Of a stretch of 64,000 nt of DNA, positions 23,952 through 32,119 are shown piece by piece; positions within the stretch are counted from its first letter, which is position 1; every line of letters begins with the position of its first letter. The notes beneath the pieces were generated by a model that was not told where the DNA came from, did no database searches, and worked only from the letters and a program-made list of their open reading frames with translations. Source of the stretch: Armatimonadota bacterium (GTDB lineage Bacteria > Armatimonadota > Fimbriimonadia > Fimbriimonadales > Fimbriimonadaceae); NCBI GenBank assembly GCA_018268315.1, contig JAFDWU010000002.1:391638-455637 (forward strand). The letters are read 5' to 3'. The position numbers and the translations under genes were made by a program.

Positions 23952-24709
23952 CTGCGCTTCCTGGCGACTAGATAAGCGCCAGCGCCAGCAAGGATCAGGA
24001 ACGATGCAGGTTCCGGCACCGGTGGGGGTGGCCCGCCCGATCCTCCGCCAGGAGGGATTATTCCGATGATCGGCAGAAAGATTAAGCCAATCGGAATCCG
24101 AGGCTGGAAAGGAGGCGAAAATATTTGCGGCGCTTCTTCGGGCGGAATTTCGGTTGGAACTTCAACGGGGATCTGTTGCGCCAGTATTGGTTCGCCCGCC
24201 TTTTGATCATCCGGCGTATTCTCAGCAGCAAAATTCTCGCTGTCGGGGAACTTGAGGTCATGTTCGTTGCCCGCCAAGCGCTCGTCAATCGGAACGCTGA
24301 TCACCTTCTTGGGTCCAAGGGTTAGCGGATTGCCGCACTTTCCCCAAAGCACTTGATTGCCATCTCGATCAACGTAGACCGTCTCGCCCTTATGGATCGT
24401 AAGGCGACGAACGCGGATTAGGCCGCTGCTGGGAACGTTGTAGACCAGTGTCTCGACATCCTTTTGAATGACCTTGGGTCGAAGCTCGTTAAGGTAGATG
24501 CGCAACTCGCGACGAGTCATGCCGAAGTGGCGAAGATATCTATCTCGCACCTCGGAATCGTTATCGACTTGCGCCACAAGCTGCCGAACGCTATGCACCG
24601 GCCTGCGAAGGAAAGAGTTAGGCGGCATTGCAACCGCATCCAAGCTCACACTAAGGACACAAGCAAACAGAACAGCTTTTGTGGCAAGCCTCATGTTTGG
24701 CTTGACCAT
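23948..24709 (-). CDS. PEP-CTERM sorted surface protein, copy 1
   Basis: Exported protein (253 aa) of unknown function. It has an N-terminal signal peptide (MRLATKAVLFACVLSVSL, cut near AVAM), a conserved globular part (YLRHFGMTRRELR, LVYNVPSSGLIRVRRL, CGNPLTLGPKKVISVP), a Pro/Glu-rich linker and a Gly/Pro stretch. The C-terminal PEP-CTERM anchor is VPEPASFLILAGAGAYLVA plus basic residues. Such proteins are cut and sorted by an exosortase, usually in exopolysaccharide-producing bacteria; no exosortase gene is in the window. It is a paralogue of the gene at 24795. Confidence 0.88.
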   Translation of the reverse strand: MVKPNMRLATKAVLFACVLSVSLDAVAMPPNSFLRRPVHSVRQLVAQVDNDSEVRDRYLRHFGMTRRELRIYLNELRPKVIQKDVETLVYNVPSSGLIRVRRLTIHKGETVYVDRDGNQVLWGKCGNPLTLGPKKVISVPIDERLAGNEHDLKFPDSENFAAENTPDDQKAGEPILAQQIPVEVPTEIPPEEAPQIFSPPFQPRIPIGLIFLPIIGIIPPGGGSGGPPPPVPEPASFLILAGAGAYLVARKRS

Positions 24710-24737
24710 TTATTGTATTTGACGCCATTTTCAAGCC

Positions 24738-24787
24738 AAAAGGTCCCTGGACTTCGCGGGGGGAAGCAACCTACGAATCCAGGGACC
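24738..24787 (-). terminator. Intrinsic terminator after second PEP-CTERM gene
   Basis: On the minus strand a perfect 10-bp stem (GGTCCCTGGA/TCCAGGGACC, arms 24778-24787 and 24742-24751) with a 26-nt loop is followed by TTTT. It lies 8 bp after the stop of the 24795-25601 gene and so separates the two PEP-CTERM paralogues. Confidence 0.8.
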
Positions 24788-24794
24788 GGTTTCT

Positions 24795-25601
24795 CTAGCT
24801 ACGCCGCTTGGTTGCGATCAGGTAGGCGGCGGCGCCGGCTAGGATCAGGAACGGAGCGGGCTCCGGCACCGGAGGGGGCGGGTTGCCAGGATTATCGGGG
24901 GGCCCGCTGCCGCCGCCGCTTGAGCCGCCATGGTGCAGTAAGCCGATAATGGGTAGCCCGAACAGGCCAATGGGGAAGCCTGGGCGGGGGTTGGAGGTGA
25001 TCGTTTGAGGGGCTTCGTGGAGCGGAGTGTCGGTAGGAGTATCGGTTGGCGGGTTATCCGGCATCATTTGCGCCATCGCAGGCTCATCGTTGCTGGTCGC
25101 CTCAGGTGCGTTTTCGGCCACGAAGTTATCGGCATCGGGGATGTTCATGTCGTGGAGGTTGCCCAAAATATGCGCTTCCACCGGCACGCTCACCACTCGC
25201 TTAGGACCAAGAGTTAGCGGATTGCCGCAGAGACCACGAATAACGCGATTGCCTTTCGTGTCTACGAGCACAACCTCGCCCTTGTGAAGTTTCAGACGCC
25301 GAACTCGGATGAGCCCGGAGACCGGCACATTGTAAACAAGAGAATAGGCGTCCTGCTTCATAACGGTCGCATGGAGCTCCGCAAAATAGTTAGAGAGCTC
25401 ACGACGCGTCATCCCAAAGTGGCGAAGATACCTATCCCGCACTTCAGAATCGCTATTCACTTGGGCCACGAGTTGGCTGGTTGACTTCACTGGCTTGCGA
25501 AGGAAAGAGTTTGGCGGCATTGCAACCGCGCTCATACTCAAACACAGTGCAAGTACAAACAGAGCACTTTTCGTGGCAAGCCTAATCCTTGGCTTGATCA
25601 T
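24795..25601 (-). CDS. PEP-CTERM sorted surface protein, copy 2
   Basis: 268-aa paralogue of the gene at 23948, alike along the whole length: signal peptide RLATKSALFVLALCLSMSA, YLRHFGMTRREL, LVYNVPVSGLIRVRRLKL and CGNPLTLGPKRVVSVP. The linker is longer and Asp/Pro/Thr-rich, followed by a Gly/Ser/Pro tract. The sorting tail is VPEPAPFLILAGAAAYLIA followed by TKRRS; the residue after PEPA is Pro rather than Ser. It ends at an intrinsic terminator. Both copies keep the same single Cys (CGNPLTLGP), which may be structural. Function unknown. Confidence 0.88.
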   Translation of the reverse strand: MIKPRIRLATKSALFVLALCLSMSAVAMPPNSFLRKPVKSTSQLVAQVNSDSEVRDRYLRHFGMTRRELSNYFAELHATVMKQDAYSLVYNVPVSGLIRVRRLKLHKGEVVLVDTKGNRVIRGLCGNPLTLGPKRVVSVPVEAHILGNLHDMNIPDADNFVAENAPEATSNDEPAMAQMMPDNPPTDTPTDTPLHEAPQTITSNPRPGFPIGLFGLPIIGLLHHGGSSGGGSGPPDNPGNPPPPVPEPAPFLILAGAAAYLIATKRRS

Positions 25602-25666
25602 GCAAAGCTTGTTCGCATAAAGGGTGCCAAACGCGGAGCCCGGAAAACTCCCAGCAATCTGACCGG

Positions 25667-26395
25667 CTAGTCCGGCAGATCGATTTCTTGCTCGGCGATG
25701 CCGTATTCCCGCCGCATGCGCTGATGGCGCTCGATCAGGTTGAGGGCATCCTGAGCCGCGGCTTGCTCAGCTTCCTTTTTAGAGCGCCCCGTTCCCTCAC
25801 CCATCACCTCATGATCAAACGACACTTGCACATGGAAGCGCTTGTCGTGGGCGGCCCCAACTTCTGAAGTCACCTTATACTGCGGAGTCTTGCGCCATAG
25901 CCCCTGCGCCATCTCTTGCAGCTTCGACTTATAGTCATTTGGGTTCACATCGCCCGCGCTGACGATCATGAGATAGGGATGGAGCTGTTCCAGCACGAAC
26001 CAACGGGCAACATCAAGTCCCGATTCGAGGTAAATCCCTCCGATGATGGCCTCAAGAACGTCCGCGAGTATCGATGGTCGCTTCCGTCCGCCGGTGGTTT
26101 CCTCGCTAACCGAAAGGGTTATGAATTCGCTAAGGCCAAGCTTAAGGGCAGCCTCAGCGAGCGGACCTTCCTGCACAACGCTCGATTTCGCCTTAGAAAG
26201 CATCCCCTGATCCCAGTCAGGATGATGTTCGTACAAATATTCGGCAATGACAAGGCCCAGCACGGAGTCACCAAAGAACTCCAGCCGCTCGTAGCTCTTC
26301 AGGACATTGTCTGCCGCCGAGCGGTGATGCGTGGCTATGCGAAACAGTTCCTCGTCTTTGAGGGGAATCGCGGTGGGAATCATGTTCTTAGACAA
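25667..26395 (-). CDS. rnc: Ribonuclease III
   Basis: Double-strand-specific endoribonuclease for rRNA processing and mRNA turnover. The N-terminal endonuclease domain carries the signature ERLEFFGDSVLGLVIAEYL, and the second acidic site lies in LADVLEAIIGGIYLESG. The C-terminal dsRNA-binding domain (about residues 160-230) includes DYKSKLQEMAQ and GEGTGRSKKEAEQAAAQDAL. Length 242 aa is typical. The start at 26395 overlaps the aminotransferase gene end by 16 bp; ATG 26383 is an alternative. It is cotranscribed with the upstream aminotransferase. Confidence 0.96.
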   Translation of the reverse strand: MSKNMIPTAIPLKDEELFRIATHHRSAADNVLKSYERLEFFGDSVLGLVIAEYLYEHHPDWDQGMLSKAKSSVVQEGPLAEAALKLGLSEFITLSVSEETTGGRKRPSILADVLEAIIGGIYLESGLDVARWFVLEQLHPYLMIVSAGDVNPNDYKSKLQEMAQGLWRKTPQYKVTSEVGAAHDKRFHVQVSFDHEVMGEGTGRSKKEAEQAAAQDALNLIERHQRMRREYGIAEQEIDLPD

Positions 26396-27567
26396 CTGAG
26401 GGTCTCGGCAAGACGCCTTACTCCCTCTTTGATCGCCTCCCGACTGTTTGCATAACTCAGGCGAATGTGTCCCGGACCCTCAAATACCGAGCCCGGCACC
26501 GCTGCCACTTTGGCATGATGCAACAGATACTCGGTAAGCGCGATATCATCTGCCACCTTGCCGCCAAGAAATTCGCCGACGCGCACGAAGTGATAGAACG
26601 CTCCGCCCGGCTTCCCGACCCCGACCCCTGGAATTTGGCTGAGAAGAGATGCCATCAAGTCCCGGCGCGCCATAAACTCTTCTCGCATTGCCTCCACGTC
26701 TTCCGGTGGCATCTGAAGGCCCTTGAGCGCCCCGTATTGGATGAAGGTGTTGACATTGCCCGTAACCTGCTCTTGGTAAGTCGTCATCGCCGCCATGATG
26801 TCCCTGGGGCCCGCAACGAAGCCGATCCTCCACCCGGTCATCGAATAGGTCTTCGACCAACCTCCGATTGTAAGAGTTCGTGCGGCGGCATCGTCCGAAA
26901 TGGAAGCGATTGAGACATGCTTGCCTTCGTAAACCAGCTTCTCGTAGATCTCATCCGCAACAATCCAAAGATCGTGCTCCTTGGCCAGCCGCGCAATCTC
27001 GGCGACTATTTCCCTTGGATAGATCGCGCCCGTTGGGTTATTCGGCGAATTGAACAGGATTGCCTTGGTCTTGGGTCCGATAGCGGCTTCGATATCCTTG
27101 GGCTGGGGAATAAACCCATTGTCAGCAGAGCAATGGACAACCTTCGCGACCCCTCCCGCGAGTTCTATCTGCTGTAGGTAGGTCGCCCATAGCGGCGCGA
27201 ACACCACCACTTCATCGCCGGGGTTGATAAGGACCTGCAAAACGGAGAAGATCGCCTGCTTTGCCCCGTTCGAAATCACGATTTGATCTGCGGCAACATG
27301 AATTCCGTTTTCCCGCACCAGCTTCAACGCAGTTGCTTCCCGCAGCTCCTTTAGGCCACAGGTGGCCGAATACTTGGTTTTGCCTGCGCGCAGGGCGTCG
27401 ATCGCCGCATCGCAAATCGGTGATGGGGTGTCGAAATCAGGTTCGCCCGCGCCGAAAGAAATGACATCTTCGCCCGCAGCCTTCATTGCCGCAGCCTTAG
27501 CGGTCATCGCGAGGGTGGGCGATGGCTGCAAAAGGCGCGTTCGCGCGGCCATAGCGGGGGGTTGCAC
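26380..27567 (-). CDS. Class I pyridoxal-phosphate aminotransferase (aspartate aminotransferase-like)
   Basis: Transfers amino groups between amino acids and 2-oxo acids, probably aspartate/glutamate. Motifs are VISFGAGEPDFDTP, the NNPTGA loop (FNSPNNPTGAIYP), the VADEIYEKLVY cofactor-binding block, the Schiff-base lysine in GGWSKTYSMTGWRIGF, and a C-terminal Arg in HIRLSYANS. The start is probably GTG 27567, because TAGAAT ends 7 nt upstream; ATG 27552 (MAARTRLL) is the alternative and has no Shine-Dalgarno sequence. It runs divergently from the FecCD permease and leads into rnc by overlap. It may also act on prephenate, as some close relatives do. Confidence 0.93.
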   Translation of the reverse strand: MQPPAMAARTRLLQPSPTLAMTAKAAAMKAAGEDVISFGAGEPDFDTPSPICDAAIDALRAGKTKYSATCGLKELREATALKLVRENGIHVAADQIVISNGAKQAIFSVLQVLINPGDEVVVFAPLWATYLQQIELAGGVAKVVHCSADNGFIPQPKDIEAAIGPKTKAILFNSPNNPTGAIYPREIVAEIARLAKEHDLWIVADEIYEKLVYEGKHVSIASISDDAAARTLTIGGWSKTYSMTGWRIGFVAGPRDIMAAMTTYQEQVTGNVNTFIQYGALKGLQMPPEDVEAMREEFMARRDLMASLLSQIPGVGVGKPGGAFYHFVRVGEFLGGKVADDIALTEYLLHHAKVAAVPGSVFEGPGHIRLSYANSREAIKEGVRRLAETLSCLRT

Positions 27568-27574
27568 AGCTTGG

Positions 27575-27595
27575 ATTCTACCTTCCGGCTATAAT
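27575..27595. promoter_or_regulatory. Divergent leaderless promoter pair
   Basis: Minus strand: TAGAAT (27575-27580), 7 nt before GTG 27567 of the aminotransferase. Plus strand: TATAAT (27590-27595), 6 nt before GTG 27602 of the FecCD permease. The two starts are only 34 bp apart, so the promoters face away from each other with overlapping upstream regions. Confidence 0.55.
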
Positions 27596-27601
27596 CTCGC
27601 C

Positions 27602-28624
27602 GTGTCGAACCTAGGACAGGCCCAGCGGTACCGCCTTGTGGTGAGCAGCCTTGTCGCTGCAACCCTTGCCGCAGTGGTGCTCCACGTGGGGCTCGGCAGT
27701 TCCCAGCTTCTTTCTCCGCTTACCGTGCTGCGAGAGCTCCTATCCGGCCCGAACGGAAGCGGAACCGATAACTTCGTTGTCTGGACGCTCCGCCTGCCGC
27801 GTGCCAGCGCCGCGCTCCTCGTCGGCGGCATTCTTGCCGCGGGTGGATGTGTCGCTCAGGCCCTGTTCCGCAACCCTCTCGCCGAGCCCTATACGCTTGG
27901 TGTAAGTTCCGGCGCGGCAATCGGCGGCGTCCTGCTGATGACCCTTGCGCCAGCCATGCCCTATCTCCAATTTGCTTTCCCCGTAGCGGGATTCATTGGC
28001 GGGCTGGGGGCTTTGCTGCTTGTGCTTGCCCTAACGCGATCCGCCACCGGATTTCAGTCTGGCAGCGTCCTTCTTGCCGGCACGTTGGTGGGCGGGTTCC
28101 TGGCGGCCGCGTTGTCGCTGACTCTCATCGCTGCTCAAAACGACACGAACAAGGTTCTGCGTTGGCTGCTTGGCAGCCTCACGCCCATGTTTTGGCCACG
28201 CGTGCTTCTCCTCCTGGTTGCCCTCGTGGTAGGGGTCGCTGTCATTTGGCGGCAACTCTTCGCGCTGAACGCGCTTTCGGTTGGCGAAGACACCGCCCGA
28301 TCACTAGGCATCGACAGCCGCCGGGTTGGCATGATATTAATGCTCGTCACCACCTTCATGGTCTCGATTGCGGTTGGCTCGGTGGGCATTATCGGTTTTC
28401 TGGGCCTGATCGCTCCTCATTTGGGGCGGCGACTGGTTGGCACCGATTGGCCCCAAGTCTTTCCGGTAGCAACGCTCCTTGGCATGATCCTTCTTCTGCT
28501 TTCAGATGCCCTTGCTCAGCGAACGATCCTTCAAACGGAGCTGCCGGTTGGAGCGGTCACTGCAATACTGGGCGCTCCGACTCTTCTCGTCTTGCTGCGC
28601 AAGCAGGGCGCGGGAATCGGCTAG
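27602..28624 (+). CDS. FecCD family ABC permease (siderophore/cobalamin type), orphan
   Basis: Membrane subunit of a BtuC/FecCD-type importer for iron-siderophore, heme or cobalamin (340 aa). About ten TM helices are seen, with the family motifs LRLPRASAALLVGGILAAGG, NPLAEPYTLGVSSGAAIGG, and the ATPase-contact region SVGIIGFLGLIAPHLGRRLVG. I start it at GTG 27602 (VSNLGQAQRYR); a perfect TATAAT ends 6 nt upstream, whereas the longer ORF would run through the divergent aminotransferase gene. No binding protein or ATPase follows, which is unusual as these three genes are normally together. Confidence 0.9.
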   Translation: MSNLGQAQRYRLVVSSLVAATLAAVVLHVGLGSSQLLSPLTVLRELLSGPNGSGTDNFVVWTLRLPRASAALLVGGILAAGGCVAQALFRNPLAEPYTLGVSSGAAIGGVLLMTLAPAMPYLQFAFPVAGFIGGLGALLLVLALTRSATGFQSGSVLLAGTLVGGFLAAALSLTLIAAQNDTNKVLRWLLGSLTPMFWPRVLLLLVALVVGVAVIWRQLFALNALSVGEDTARSLGIDSRRVGMILMLVTTFMVSIAVGSVGIIGFLGLIAPHLGRRLVGTDWPQVFPVATLLGMILLLLSDALAQRTILQTELPVGAVTAILGAPTLLVLLRKQGAGIG

Positions 28625-28711
28625 CGTCGCCAAAGCAGAATATCCCCGGTTACAGTTGGGAACAGCCGTGGTTAGCGGGCAAACAATTGGAGTTGCGCTT
28701 GTTCCCGAGGC

Positions 28712-29872
28712 TTAGGTTCGATCCTTCTCAGCGACTGTCCAAAGGCGGACCAGCTTATCCTGACCACCGGCGGCAAGCAGCGCTCCGTCCGGGCTGAAAC
28801 CTACCGTGGTGATTGGGCGGCTGCTGGCTTCAAGCCGAACGTGGCCGAGGCCCTTCGCTGCGTTCCAAAGCCCAACCGATCCATCGCGTGATCCGCTGGC
28901 AAGGAGCCAGTTGTTCGGATGGAAGACCAGAGATTCGATCGGCTTCTCGTGGCCGAAAAGCACTTTGCTGAGCTTGCCGGTGCGAAGATCGAAGATGCGA
29001 ACCGAAAGGTCAACGGAAGCGGCGGCAAGACTTGCACCGTCGTTGCTGAAGGCAAGCGCGGTGATCGTTCCACGAACGCTATGCAGCGTCTGCAGGATTG
29101 CGCCGGTAGCGGCGCTCCAAAGCTTGATCGAGGTATCCGAGGAGCCGGTTGCAAGCACCTTGCTATCGGCAGACCAAGCTAAGGCGGTTACCGAATCCGA
29201 ATGCTCGTACTTCTTCAGCCTTTCCTCGCCGGTGTAGCCGTCGGCGATGGTAAGCGAGTGCTGAACGGCGCCCATGGCGACGTGTCGTCCATCGGGCGAG
29301 ATTGCCACCGCGCAAACCCAATCCTCGTGGTTCATGCGCCAGGAATCAACATGGTTATCGTTCAAGTGCCAGTAGGAAATCAGGTTCTCAGCGGCTCCCG
29401 CAGCGGCCAGGCGGCCCTCAGGAAACGCGCGAAGCGTAGAGACCACGCCGGAATCGAGCTTTGCTCGGCGGCGGTACTCGCCCGTCGCCATATTCCACCA
29501 AAGGATTTCGTTATCGAATGCGCTGGAGATCAGCTCGCCGGTATCGGGAGCGAAGGTAAGCGCATAAATCGGGGTGGCATGACCCTTCAGCCGCGCCGCA
29601 AGCTTGACTTGCAGAGGCTCGTAGGTCGGCGCCTTGTCCTCGATCTCCAGAGTTCCACCGGCAAGCGCGGCATCGTATTCCACACGCTTATCGGTGTTAA
29701 TCAAGGTCTCGAACGCCTCGTTAATGCGAGCCATGCGCTCATGCGAGCCAGGATCACGACTGACGTCGGGGTGATGCTCCCGGGCAAGCCGCCTGTAGGC
29801 CCGTCGGAGTGTCTCAGTATCAGCGCTAGGGGCGACACCCAGCACTTCATAGTAGGTAGCTAAGGTTTTCAA
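28712..29872 (-). CDS. J-domain (DnaJ-like) and WD40 beta-propeller fusion protein
   Basis: 386 aa. Residues 1-70 are a J domain (YYEVLGVAPSADTETLRRAY) with the HPD motif at 34-36, which stimulates DnaK. From about residue 95 to the end, roughly seven WD40 repeats form a probable propeller; examples are LKGHATPIYALTFAPDTGEL, SSDTSIKLWSAATG, and VDLSVRIFDLRTGKL. The fusion implies a DnaK co-chaperone with a protein-docking platform. The start is TTG 29872 (MKTLATYYEV), where the J domain begins; no clear ribosome-binding site is seen. It is convergent with the FecCD gene, with an 87-bp gap that holds no terminator. Confidence 0.9.
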   Translation of the reverse strand: MKTLATYYEVLGVAPSADTETLRRAYRRLAREHHPDVSRDPGSHERMARINEAFETLINTDKRVEYDAALAGGTLEIEDKAPTYEPLQVKLAARLKGHATPIYALTFAPDTGELISSAFDNEILWWNMATGEYRRRAKLDSGVVSTLRAFPEGRLAAAGAAENLISYWHLNDNHVDSWRMNHEDWVCAVAISPDGRHVAMGAVQHSLTIADGYTGEERLKKYEHSDSVTALAWSADSKVLATGSSDTSIKLWSAATGAILQTLHSVRGTITALAFSNDGASLAAASVDLSVRIFDLRTGKLSKVLFGHEKPIESLVFHPNNWLLASGSRDGSVGLWNAAKGLGHVRLEASSRPITTVGFSPDGALLAAGGQDKLVRLWTVAEKDRT

Positions 29873-29980
29873 CGCAAATCTTCAGGTGAGTGCAACGTGA
29901 CGAAGCCCGGCGCTCCCTTACGAAGAATTACGTCGAATCAAGGGGATTTATCGCGCTGGGCCCGCCCAAAACTGCGGCGC

Positions 29981-30721
29981 TCAACGGAGGAATAGTTTAT
30001 CCTCAAGGTCACCCTTTTTGAGCGGTTTTATCGCACCATCTGTGAAAAGAACCAGGGCAATTCCATCACTTTCTACTGTTTTATTGTCTAAATCGACCCT
30101 TGTTGCCCCTCGATAGCGAAAATCGACATCGGGAACGCCTTTCCAAAGGCTGGGAGGGCTCACAAAACCGTAATCATAAAACTGCCCATCGCCTTTCGCC
30201 CACTGAGCGTTGACGTAAACACTGGACGCGAACATCACGGTTTCGCCCGGATGGCTTAGCTGCGACAGCTCCGCTGGGTTTTGCGAATGATTAAACGATT
30301 CGTAGTTGCCCGTCGCGCATGCATCGCTGCCCAACGTGCACCAGTTATAGCCAAAGCCGGTTCCATCGCCCAGGTAAGGCTTGTAATTGGCGGACGGATC
30401 GCGGAAAGTCGGCCCCTTCAAGTAGGGATAGAAAACGCCGGTTTTCGGGTCCGTGTGCTTTGAGTCGTCAACCTCGCCGAACCATGCGTGGATGCTGTGG
30501 TCTCGCGCTTCCATCGCGGGCGGAAATCGATCCTCGTTGTCCATCAAATACAGGTGTGAAGCCTTGCCCAGTTGGTTGAGAGACTGCGTGGCCATTAGCT
30601 GGAAGCCGGCGCTGCGCGCGGTTTTGAGTACCGGAGAAATGACCGCCATCGTTGCCGCCGTTATCGCAACGGTTTGCACAACGCTAAGTAGATTGAAGCC
30701 TGCTCTCTTACTTGACCGCAT
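29981..30721 (-). CDS. Divergent prepilin-like protein (DUF1559-type architecture)
   Basis: 246 aa. The N-terminus is a type IV prepilin-like signal: basic MRSSKRAG followed by a hydrophobic helix (FNLLSVVQTVAITAATMAVI). The usual Glu at position +5 is replaced: after the cleavage Gly the mature start reads FNLLS. The C-terminal part resembles the H-X9-DG/DUF1559-like or prepilin-type proteins of Planctomycetes and Armatimonadota (SQLSHPGETVMFASSV, ALVLFTDGAIKPL). A good AGGGA lies 4 nt before the ATG. It could be a minor pseudopilin or a secreted protein that only borrows the N-terminal architecture. Confidence 0.75.
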   Translation of the reverse strand: MRSSKRAGFNLLSVVQTVAITAATMAVISPVLKTARSAGFQLMATQSLNQLGKASHLYLMDNEDRFPPAMEARDHSIHAWFGEVDDSKHTDPKTGVFYPYLKGPTFRDPSANYKPYLGDGTGFGYNWCTLGSDACATGNYESFNHSQNPAELSQLSHPGETVMFASSVYVNAQWAKGDGQFYDYGFVSPPSLWKGVPDVDFRYRGATRVDLDNKTVESDGIALVLFTDGAIKPLKKGDLEDKLFLR

Positions 30722-30775
30722 GGAATCCCTGGCTTCCGGCTAAATGCCGACAAGACCAAGGATTTGGGTTCCATT

Positions 30776-32119
30776 TCAGGCACGAATAAGGGCCAGCAAT
30801 TCTGCCGTTTTCTCTTCCAGCAGGGCTCGATTTGCCCTGGTTTCCACGTTTAGCCGGATCACCGGCTCCGTGTTGGAAGAGCGCAAATTGAATCTCCAGT
30901 CGGGGAACTCGATGCTGATACCGTCCACTTTGCTGACCTGGCCATCTTTGAATTTCGCCTCAACCCGTGCGATTGCCGCAACCGGGTCCTCAACCACGGA
31001 ATTAACCTCGCCCGAGCACGGGTAGTTCTCAATCATCTCGTTTACGAGATCGCCAAGCGTTCGGCCGGTCTGGTTCACCAGGCTCGCCACCAGCAGGAAC
31101 GGGATCATGCCGCTATCGCAGTACCAGTGGGCTTTGAAATAGTGGTGGGCGCTCATTTCGCCGCCGTAAACGCAGTCTTCGGCGCGCATCTTCTCCTTGA
31201 TGAAGGCGTGCCCGCTCTTGCACAGCACCCCGCGTCCACCCAGCTTCTTGATGATATCCAGCGTATTCCAGGTTAAACGGGGGTCGTAAACGATGCCGCT
31301 GCCCGGCTGCGCCATCAGCACCGCCTGAGCAAGAAGCCCAACAATGTAATAGCCTTCGATGAAATTGCCGTACTCATCAAAGAAGAAGCACCGGTCGTAG
31401 TCGCCATCCCACGCCACGCCGAAATCGAAATTGCCCGACTTCATCGCGTTCACCGCGTTTTGCCGAGACTCAACCAGGATCGGGTTGGGAACGCCGTTCG
31501 GGAAGTTGCCGTCAGGCTCGAACTGGAGCTTGGTTGCCTCAAGCGGCAGATGGGGCAACAGCGCGTTGCAGGCAACCCCCGCCGCGCCATTCCCGGCATC
31601 CAGCAGCACCTTCTGGCGCCCAAGCTGGCTTGGCTTTACCACGTTCAGCAGATGCGCTACGAAGTCTTTGTAAACGTCCTGGCTTGAAACCCGGCCCGCA
31701 CCCTTGCGCTCCCATTTCTGCTCAAACGCGCGGCGCTCAATCGAATTCAAGCCGGTATCGCTTGAGATAGGACGGCTCTCTGCACGCACCATCTTCATCC
31801 CGTTGTACTCCGGTGGGTTGTGGCTTGCGGTAATCATGATGCCGCCGTCATAGCCGTAGTGGGCGGTGGCGAAATAGACCATCTCGGTGCCCACCAAATC
31901 GAGTAGCACGACATCCACCCCAGCGTCGGTTAAGCCTGAGGTCAGGGCTGAACCTAAAGCGGGGCCGCTTAGGCGGATATCCCAGCCGATGCAGACTGTT
32001 TTCGCACCCGTCTCATCGGCATACGCTCGCCCGATCTGATACGCAATGTCTGCATTTAATTCACTCGGCACCTTGCCGCGAACGTCGTACGCTTTGAAGC
32101 ATGCCAAGAACTCGCCCAT
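30776..32119 (-). CDS. Phosphomannomutase/phosphoglucomutase
   Basis: Interconverts hexose 6- and 1-phosphates (mannose and glucose) to supply GDP-mannose and UDP-glucose for surface polysaccharides. Domain 1 has the phosphoserine loop ITASHNPPEYNGMKMV, the metal-binding loop is WDGDYDRCFF, the sugar loop is GGEMSAHHYFK, and the phosphate-binding loop is FNLRSSNTEPVIRLNVE. The 447-aa length is typical of the PMM/PGM (AlgC-like) subfamily. Its start overlaps the cinA stop by one base (TAATG), so the two are translationally coupled. Confidence 0.94.
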   Translation of the reverse strand: MGEFLACFKAYDVRGKVPSELNADIAYQIGRAYADETGAKTVCIGWDIRLSGPALGSALTSGLTDAGVDVVLLDLVGTEMVYFATAHYGYDGGIMITASHNPPEYNGMKMVRAESRPISSDTGLNSIERRAFEQKWERKGAGRVSSQDVYKDFVAHLLNVVKPSQLGRQKVLLDAGNGAAGVACNALLPHLPLEATKLQFEPDGNFPNGVPNPILVESRQNAVNAMKSGNFDFGVAWDGDYDRCFFFDEYGNFIEGYYIVGLLAQAVLMAQPGSGIVYDPRLTWNTLDIIKKLGGRGVLCKSGHAFIKEKMRAEDCVYGGEMSAHHYFKAHWYCDSGMIPFLLVASLVNQTGRTLGDLVNEMIENYPCSGEVNSVVEDPVAAIARVEAKFKDGQVSKVDGISIEFPDWRFNLRSSNTEPVIRLNVETRANRALLEEKTAELLALIRA

